From positions 8,122,001 to 8,186,000 of the forward strand of contig BSBM01000442.1 of the NCBI GenBank assembly GCA_027924585.1: a DNA stretch of 64,000 nt, in the 5' to 3' direction. Position 1 is the first letter of the stretch. Each line of letters begins with the position of its first letter. This DNA is from Larix kaempferi (taxonomy: Eukaryota; Streptophyta; Pinopsida; Pinales; Pinaceae). The notes beneath the pieces are model-generated. The model did no database searches. It had not been told where the DNA came from and was given only the letters and a program-made list of their open reading frames with translations. This document shows, one piece after another, positions 56,949 through 64,000 of the stretch. The position numbers were made by a program, and so were the translations under genes.

Positions 56949-58710
56949 CAGTCTATGGAAGGGGCTTTGGTCACCACTTCACCCCTCAAAGTATGCATGT
57001 TTGGACTTTATGCACATATTAAAGAAGATAACAGGGAATTGGAAAAGTCTTTATTCCCGAAGCAAGAGCTTGATATAGGCAAGCAATCCAGGATGTTATC
57101 AACACTGGATCTTAAGGAGGGAGCCTTGAAGATGGCTATCTTAGAGCAGATTGTGCCAGAGGGAAGAAAACACCCTCCAAATTTAAAGCCACCCAGATAA
57201 CCATAAAGTTGGATGAGGTCCTATCTAAATACATCATGGAGTTGCATCGACAGATAGGAGAGGGAGTATATAGAGATTTATGTAATTTCACCATGAGCAC
57301 TCACAGGCTATAGGCCAAAGTGAATAAACTAGAGAAGCAGCTAAAGAATGACAAGTCTTTAAATAAGGCCAAGCAACTGAAAATAGCCGACTTGGAACAA
57401 CAAGTCGTTAAAGCGGTACAAAATTTGAGCGACGGGGATCCATTAGAGGCCATTCTAAAAGAAAAGGATAAATAAATTGCAACCCTAAGGAATAATCTCA
57501 TCATTCCTACTACTGAGCACTCTCAGACCGTAGAAGTGTTCATAATACAGTCAAAGCTGGAAAGGTCAGTAACTGACAGCCAAGCGCTCAGGGAGAGGAT
57601 CGTCTCATTAGAAGGTGAGTTGAAGGACTCAATAAAGAAGAATCAAGAGATTCTCCAATAGAAAGCATCATCCCTCCAATCCTCCTCAGTTTCAGATATT
57701 GTTGATAAGTTGGTTCAATCGATAGCCGAAATGAGCATTAAGGATGCCAAGTTGAACCAGGTTCAAGATTAGCTAAGGGCCAAGTGTGATGAGTTGTTTA
57801 ATATAAATGAAAAGCTAGTCAAGAGACATCAATTCATCTCAGAAAAACAACAATCTAGTGATGAACTTGGTGCTGAGATTCAGGAATTGACTAGGAAGCT
57901 CACTGGCAAGCCTTTGATTAAAGGTGCCAAGATAGTGATATGGAAGCAGGTAGCATTTTTTGTAAGCTCACGGTGGATTCATTTCAGCATAGCTCAGGAG
58001 GAATTCTAGATCGCTAGAACTACCGCTTAGGATGCACGGGTCATGGAAAGCACTATAGGAAAAAAGGATGGGATTGCCTGAGAAGTGATTGACATCTTGA
58101 ATGAGAAAAAATTTGAAGAGCTTCAAAATTATTCCTTCCAGGATCATACTAATATAGTGATGGAAGCAAACAAGGTGATTACTAAAGGAGCACTTGCTCA
58201 AAATGTTGCAGACATGGCGGCTCAACTAAAGCTGGACGTGCATGCTTTTAAGGAGCTATTCAAAGTAGTTTTCTCCCTTGGTCTCCCATCCTTCTAGGAT
58301 AGAAATTGGGATCTTTACCCAGAGAAGGATTTCATTTCCCTGATAGCGGAGGCAAGAAACACCAAGATCCGTTTGATGGATACCCTACAGGAGCTCAACA
58401 GGAAGGAAGTTGTGGACAAGCTACATTCTAATTTTAAAATACTTAATAGCCTCTAGGTTATCTTCAAAGGCCTACCTAAATCCTCTTTTGAGCATTCTAC
58501 CAAGTTGGGCTCATCCCTTAGAGAGCTCAAGTTCTATAGCTACCCTATGGGTAAGAATTGGAAGGCTATTTCAAGGTTTATCACAGTCAAGCAATCAGAA
58601 GAGTTCACTAGAAATCAAGCATTAGTTGCATCTTGGACCGCATAGCCCACTACAGAAGCCTCTTCCAGTCAGCATGGTATCCTTACTCACGAAGCGAGCG
58701 GGTCCCAATA

Positions 58711-59494
58711 CCAACAGCGTACTAGTCAACCTTAGTCCTTAAGGTTGTTTCTCTTGTAACAAATTTTGTTGTGAATCACAAACATAATTTTATAAGCCGT
58801 TGGGATGTAACAAACTCTTTTTGACAATTCATTTTTTGTAAATGCCCGAAAGGATATATGTAGTAGAATCGGCAGTAGCCAAAGGGTCGGCTCTCTTTTG
58901 TAATAAGTATCACTTCTAATATTTGACAGTTCGATCAATATAGAAAGAAGATTATCATTTGCTTGATCTTGAATCTTTTATGGATTCAAAAATTTAATGT
59001 GTACAATTAGTATTTTCTCCTGTTATTCATCTCTTTCATATTTTGTATGATTCATAAATATGTTTCTGGATTTAATATGAGTGCATTTGCTTGAATTATT
59101 TCTTTTAAGATGGTTAGCACATGAAGTTTTCATGTAATTTTTCTGGAGGTGATATCCTCGTACTATTCAATGGTGGTTTTGTGATCATTTTGTTAAGACT
59201 GCTGAATTCCTCTCCTAGGATCAACACATCATTCTTCAACCTAAAATAAAGATTTACTCTCTGCAGTACCTTTACTTTATACCATTTCATTTTCCATTGA
59301 TACTCAAATTTTGGTTTCTAGCACATTGAAATACTACCCAAATATTTCAAGATTGGATATCTACATCATTTTCTGGTAAAAGTGATTTTGATCGAGTAAA
59401 GAATTTAGAAGATCTTATTGATGCCCAAGAACAATCCTAAAGACAACCTTAGAATGTCTATGGGACTAACATTAATATCGCACATATTTCCATC
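58711..59494. other. Non-coding sequence after the accessory ORF, before element E
   Basis: AT-rich sequence with no gene. By length and position it corresponds to the stretch 19846-20681 of element D, but the two are not similar by eye. Element E interrupts it at 59495. Confidence 0.4.
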
Positions 59495-62309
59495 TGTAAT
59501 ACCCCCATTTTCACCCTTAGGATGTATTGGCTTTTAATGCAAATATTGTGTATATGTGATATATGATTCCTAGCGTGGAGATCAAGGCCAAGGTTCCTCT
59601 AGTGAATTCTTAGCCTGGTATTTGATATTGTGTTATCCATGTGCTATTAATCCATGGAAATTGTAAAAATAATGTAATTAATTGTAATGCAAATAAAACA
59701 CGAAGGGGATGGCTTTGTATGCAACTAAATGAGGGGGACTATGTATCCACTAGGGAGAGGTGATGGGGGGGTTGTAAGATTGAACCCTAGGATGCCATAT
59801 GTCAATTTGGGAACCCCCTTTCACTTTCCTAGCTATCATTCAATTATGTTGTAAGGAAGTGCGTGAAGATATCAGTCCATGGATTGATGGAGTATGGGAA
59901 GCCTGAAATTCATAAGGTAGGGTATGGGATCAGTTGGATTGACCCATAATCCACTCCATCTCATGGGAATTTGTTTTCCCTCATCCCCATTCCATTGTGG
60001 ACCACCCAAGCATGAGTTTGGAGGGAGGATGTAGACCCAGCAGAGAGGAGAACTAGAAATCTTGACTTGGAGAGAAGCCACATTTTGGGTACCAAGATCG
60101 CTTAGAAAATTCATGTGAGAAGTGAAATCTGATCGGGGGATCCATCGACCAAACCCTAGGGAGAATTTGAGAGTGTGAGATGCCCAAAAATTCATAGGAG
60201 AACCCTAATTTAGAATCCCAAAAATCCAGTTGCGGGACAGAGCATTCAGCCACATCGTTGAGGGAGATCGAAGAGCGGATCACAGTGGGAAAGAGACCGG
60301 GGGGATTAGAATTCTTGGTAGATCCAATGAAGGCTCATTCATCCATGATTTAGAAATCGAGACCGGCCATACCTTCCCAGTCCAACACTGAATGAAGGGG
60401 CTCCCGAGGGACTGTGTAGCAGTGAAGGGGACCTTACTTAGGCTGAGAGTGGAGGTGACGGGGTTACGTGGAATGTCTGAATCCAACTAGATATACTTGT
60501 AGCTCTCTGGATGAGCTGTTTGGATTAGAAACCTCCTAACATATCTCCCCACTTGTTTCAAAAATCCATTTGTGTGTTGGATGACCATGAAGGATTGTGA
60601 AACCAAGGTTGTGAGTGGACCTGAGTAGTTCCTCCTTAGTGGATACATAGCCCCAGCTCGAGGGTGGTCTCTAAGTGCTGAAATAATATAGGCTGGGAAG
60701 AGACCTATGGTTGGGTTAGAACATTGCATTCCAGGTCCAGTTGCTTGGGGATTTCAATAAAATGATAATTTTTCTCTGTGATTTATATCATTTTCATTGT
60801 GTTTTGAATGTTTAATTGTTCATGTTTCATTCAGCTATGTTTATTGAGTATGCAGATGCATCCATGTTTTTTTATGAATTTTTTCATTGATGAATAGGGA
60901 TAAGTATTGTTGAGGCCCAAGAGGTCCAAAATGTTCAGTCATGGCTTGGGGGGTGGGCAATAGACACCCCCTGTTGTGTTCATGTTCCCTCTATGGATCA
61001 TATGAAGGGAGGAGACAAGGAAGAGTGGATCAGAGCTCTTTACAGAGAGGTAAAGGAGTCTTGATGAGGTTTGGGGAAACACTTTGATTGGAAGAAGGAA
61101 AAGATCATATTTCTTAGGTGTGGCAGAGGATCATACAGGTGCATGGGGCTCACCGAGATCTTTCCAATGGTACCAAGTTTTCCAAAAATTGACTCAGGAT
61201 GAGGAAGTTATCATCCTAAGAAGTTGGCAATAACATGGGTATTTGGTCGACTTCTGACATTACGAACCCGCAGTGTGGATTGCGGATTTTGGAAACCAGA
61301 GGTGTGATTTCTCGGTGAGGTGCTTTGGCATCTTGACTTCTAAATCCCGCAAGCCGGATTGTGGAGTGCGGAAGTTGGAGAGGTAAGTTTCTAGGAGTTG
61401 GGAATTTGGCGTCCCAACTTCCAAATCTCACAAGCCGGATTGCGGAGTGCGGAAGTCGGAGAGGTGAGTTTCCTGGATTTGGGAATTTGGCATCCCAACT
61501 TTCGAATCCCACAAGATGAATTCTGCAGTGCAAAATTTGGAGAGGTAAGTTTCTCGGATTTGATAATTTGGCATTCCGACTTCTGACTCCCTCAAGCCAG
61601 ATTGTAGAGTGCAGAAGTCAAAGAGGTAAGTTTCCTGGAGTGGGGAATTTGGCATCCCAACTTCCGAATTCCACAAGCCGGATTGCGGAGTGCGGAAGTC
61701 AGAAAGGTAAGTTTCCCAAAGTTGGGAATTTGGCATCCCGACTTTAGAATCCTGCAAGCTAAATTGAGGAGTGCAAAATTTGGAGAGATAAGTTTCCCGA
61801 AGTTGGGAATTTGGCATCTCAACTTCCTATTCCCGCAAGCTAGATTGTGGAGTGTGGAAGTCGGAGAGGTAAGTTTTCCCGGAGTCGTGAATTTGGCATC
61901 CCAACTTTCGAATCCCACAAGCCGAATTTTGATTGTGGAGTGTGGAAGTCGGAGGTGTAATTTTTGCGAAGCAGAGAATTTAGAGTTCCAACTTCAGACT
62001 CTCGCATCGCGTGTTGCGGATTGCGGAAGTCGGAGGTGTGATTCTGCGAAGCTGATATTTTGGTGTTCTGAATTTCTGAATCCCACGTTGTAGAATGCAA
62101 ATTTCAAATTGGCTTCTTTGAAATTGTGCATTGGGGTGCCGACTTTCCAAAACCGACTTGTGTCTTGTGGATCGTGTATTGTAGATGGCAGACTAAAGTT
62201 GTTGCAGCTGTGCGAAAGTGCATAGCTTGAAGAAAAAAAAATACCAGGTTGTTTCTAAGGTTATCCCCCATCTCCTCTAAAGGGCACCGAGGTGACCAGG
62301 GACGTCACA
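59495..62309 (+). repeat. Element E 5' LTR (2.8 kb) of a Gypsy retrotransposon
   Basis: Starts TGTAATACCCCCATTTTC and ends GGGACGTCACA, followed two bases later by an initiator-Met-tRNA-type PBS. TGTAA(C/T)ACCCC starts and (G)CGTCACA ends are typical of chromovirus-like (Tekay/Del) Gypsy LTRs. The second LTR is outside the window or absent, so this rests on one end pair and the PBS. It contains an 81-bp tandem array. The long minus-strand open frames in the array are repeat artefacts. Confidence 0.7.
61262..62100. repeat. 81-bp minisatellite in the element E LTR
   Basis: Units start with GCCGGATTG(C/T)GGAGTGCGG and contain GTAAGTTTCC...GGGAATTTGGCATCCC. Starts at 61353, 61434, 61515, 61596, 61677, 61758, 61839 and 61921 are spaced 81 bp (82 for the last). 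Diverged units lie on both sides (about 61270 and after 61930), for about ten in all. Confidence 0.93.
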
Positions 62310-62311
62310 AA

Positions 62312-62323
62312 TGGTATCAGATC
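62312..62323 (+). other. Element E primer-binding site
   Basis: TGGTATCAGATC matches the initiator-Met-tRNA primer site TGGTATCAGAGC at all but one or two bases. Confidence 0.75.
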
Positions 62324-63490
62324 CTAAGGTTGCATCACTAGGGATGTTTGGGACAAAGCAAGAACTTACGGGCTTGTTAGAGCTATGGAAGGAACAGAAA
62401 CCGAGAAGAATCGACAACCGCGTAGCACTTCACTGGCTGAAGTGCACGAGAGTTAGTGGAAACCTTAGTAAGAGTAATTGGCTGTAATATACCCTATGGA
62501 GGAGTGATATTTGTGTCTAATCATTGGAGGATGAAAGGGACCAATAATGGACGTTGGTTCCTTGGATAAGAATTTATCCAAGGTACTATTGTTAGTAATG
62601 TAGGAAAACTGAATTGCAAACAAGATCCATGGGAGATCTTGATTATCAAAAGTGGATATTATATTACATGAAAGAATTCTCAACAATTAATGGAATATGT
62701 TATCATGTAAGGGATATGTAACTTGTAAATATGATGGGTGAATCATCCTAGTGGCCAATTGCATGCATGATCAGAGAAGTTGAAAGGTATGAGTAAGTAA
62801 GAAAAATGGGTAAGGCAATTCCATTCTCCCAAAAGTTGTCACTCATACGAATAAGGCATCCAAGTATGTGGAATTGGAATGTGGCTCATGATAGTGACAC
62901 AGTGGCCATGCAAATGTTGCTAATAGGGGAATGAAGAATTTCCATGTGTGAATCAATTGTGTGGCTTAGAATTGTGGCAAATACTTCCATGTGAATGGAA
63001 AGAAAGTATCACATTTGCATGAAGTGCAAGGGCATACAATGTACCTTGAAGGACTCCATATTGAGTTGGTATTGAATAGATTGTAGTGCTCATAAGTGCA
63101 GGAAAGTCCAAAAAGGCCAATTTGGACTTGGCCATAATTTCTGAAAGCAATGAGAGTGGCAAAGGCATGTGAACCTAGTGCAATGTGAGCTATTGCGGTG
63201 ATCAAGGAAAGCAACATAGGGATGACAAGATGGTTACAGCTGAGAATTGGAGAATAATATACAAAGGGAAATGTTGATAAAGAAGGAAATTTCTCACCTT
63301 AAACTATTTATGTTTGTAGCATAAGAATTGTATGCTTGGAAAGTAGCAAGTAGGAATGTTATACATGAGTATGTATATTGAATTGTTGCTTGGTGAGAAA
63401 ATCACAACTAATGACTCCTTGTGTGCTTGCTAGAGGCCATGAAATTGGATCACTATGATGTGGAAGAGGAAATTCCACACTATGATAATG
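62324..63490 (+). other. Element E interior, no gene recognised
   Basis: The first 150 bases could be the leader and start of gag but give no motif. From about 62490 the sequence is AT-rich, rich in short purine words (GGAATGTGG, TGCAAATGTTG) and without coding signs on either strand. It may belong to another inserted element. Confidence 0.4.
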
Positions 63491-64000
63491 TAATGTCCCT
63501 TATTAGGAATTTTATTAAAATTGCAATTTTCCACTTTTTTTCCCTAGTTCGACCTTTGACTAATTTTGATCTCTAGGTCCCAAATTTGCTCCAAATGATC
63601 CCAAATCTTCTGATAAGGTATATGAATGATATTAGAACATAAATATGTGTTTCAGGGATTCCTTTGGACCTTTAAAATACTTCTGCAAATCCTCTTTCAA
63701 TTCTGATCAATGTAGGTAACTTTACTAGTGATTTTCCTTTTACTAGTATTGGTCTCTAGGTCTCAAATTGACTCCAAATGCCTTCAAATCTTCAAGGAAG
63801 GTGTATGAATGATATTAGAACTTGAATATGATGTTTATTAATGACATATGTCCACCAAAAGACCTCTGAAAACTCTCTTAAGATTTTGGACCAATTATGC
63901 AATTTTACTAGTAATTTGGGGTTCAAATCCCCCTGGGGTAAGTACTGAAAATGGCTTCCCAAATGCCTCCAAACCCACTCAAATTTATGAAAATAGGTAT
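63491..64000 (+). repeat. Start of a possible LTR with a 183-bp tandem duplication
   Basis: A sequence starting AATGTCCCTTATTAGG (63490) precedes two units sharing CTCTAGGTC(C/T)CAAATT and TATGAATGATATTAGAAC, at 63571 and 63754, a 183-bp period. A third unit begins near 63898 and is cut off by the window end. Confidence 0.55.

Larger units (their letters stand above)
48053..58710 (+). pseudogene. Accessory ORF with coiled-coil tail, split by Copia-2
   Basis: The first part, 48053-49649, begins MASELAPKVTSTSLTSSLDN and encodes a globular N-terminal region of about 500 residues (e.g. GLGLLSSLVNSPPAEKKKSL, VGDWFCFEKHTEFRVYG). It has stops at 48341 and 49206 and one extra T in a T-run near 48645. 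Copia-2 with its duplication ATGCT then interrupts the frame. After it, from 56949, the same frame continues (QSMEGALVTTSPLK) to a stop at 57198, followed in other frames by coiled-coil segments (KVNKLEKQLKNDKSLNKAKQ, LERSVTDSQALRERIVSLEG) to about 58650. No catalytic motif is seen. Architecture, size and position relative to a TATA region match the element D accessory ORF, although the sequences are not obviously alike. Confidence 0.65.

Noticed and set aside
47103-58710. An endogenous pararetrovirus (caulimovirid) as the source of the TATA region and ORF
   Set aside because: No movement protein, coat or RT motif is seen, and the ORF has globular plus coiled-coil composition. An LTR element accessory gene fits better.
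61216-62100. Four long open frames, mostly on the minus strand
   Set aside because: They translate the 81-bp minisatellite. The period is a multiple of three, so any unit without a stop gives an open frame.
1-64000. tRNA, rRNA or small RNA genes
   Set aside because: The only tRNA-like sequences are primer-binding sites of 12-18 bases after LTRs. No cloverleaf or rRNA core sequence was seen, though I could not run a structure search.

Overview
The window is repeat-rich nuclear DNA from a plant with a large, retrotransposon-dominated genome. A gymnosperm is my best guess, from the style of the elements; nothing here fixes the taxon. I found no intact host gene, rRNA, tRNA or CRISPR array. Nearly all recognisable coding sequence belongs to decayed LTR retrotransposons of the Ty3/Gypsy and Ty1/Copia superfamilies, nested in one another. 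Boundaries were read by eye from LTR ends (TG...CA), primer-binding sites (PBS), polypurine tracts and 5-bp target-site duplications (TSDs).

Layout. Element A (Gypsy, Tat-like) spans 179-43573, has LTRs at 179-1009 and 42764-43573, and is flanked by the TSD CTCAT. Its own parts are leader, gag, protease, the start of RT (to about 7742), integrase (24927-25705), a second RNase H (25810-26238), an antisense accessory ORF (about 28018 down to 26520) and a repeat-rich 3' region. Element D (Gypsy) is inserted in A's RT at about 7746. It carries a TATA-led accessory ORF of 1,094 codons, then a PBS, gag, protease, RNase H and RT, and is cut off at about 24926, where its RT runs in frame into A's integrase. 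Copia-1 (9026-16088, TSD TGTTA) sits inside D. Element C (Gypsy, 29575-41537, TSD GTGTC) sits in A's 3' region and carries its own sense accessory ORF.

Right of A come an unassigned 1.3-kb stretch, a 3'-end fragment of a minus-strand Copia-like element (44892-about 47100), a TATA-bearing region leading into another accessory ORF (48053-58710) that is split by Copia-2 (minus strand, 49650-56943, TSD ATGCT), then element E with a 2.8-kb LTR (59495-62309) containing an 81-bp minisatellite, and a last piece that may begin another LTR (63491 on).

How the parts relate. The recurrent theme is large accessory genes carried by the Gypsy elements next to the usual gag-pol. Two (A and C) contain a motif like the plant mobile domain (PMD), and three (C, D and the one at 48053) end in long coiled coils. 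They sit in different places and orientations: antisense after pol in A, sense between integrase and the 3' LTR in C, and upstream of the PBS in D. The Gypsy pol genes also show domain shuffling: RNase H before RT in D, a second RNase H after integrase in A, extra zinc knuckles between protease and RT in A, and a capsid-like segment between protease and RT in C. The two Copia copies lack gag and protease in the same way and look like a non-autonomous family. All genes are broken, mainly by nonsense codons of the kind expected from cytosine deamination.
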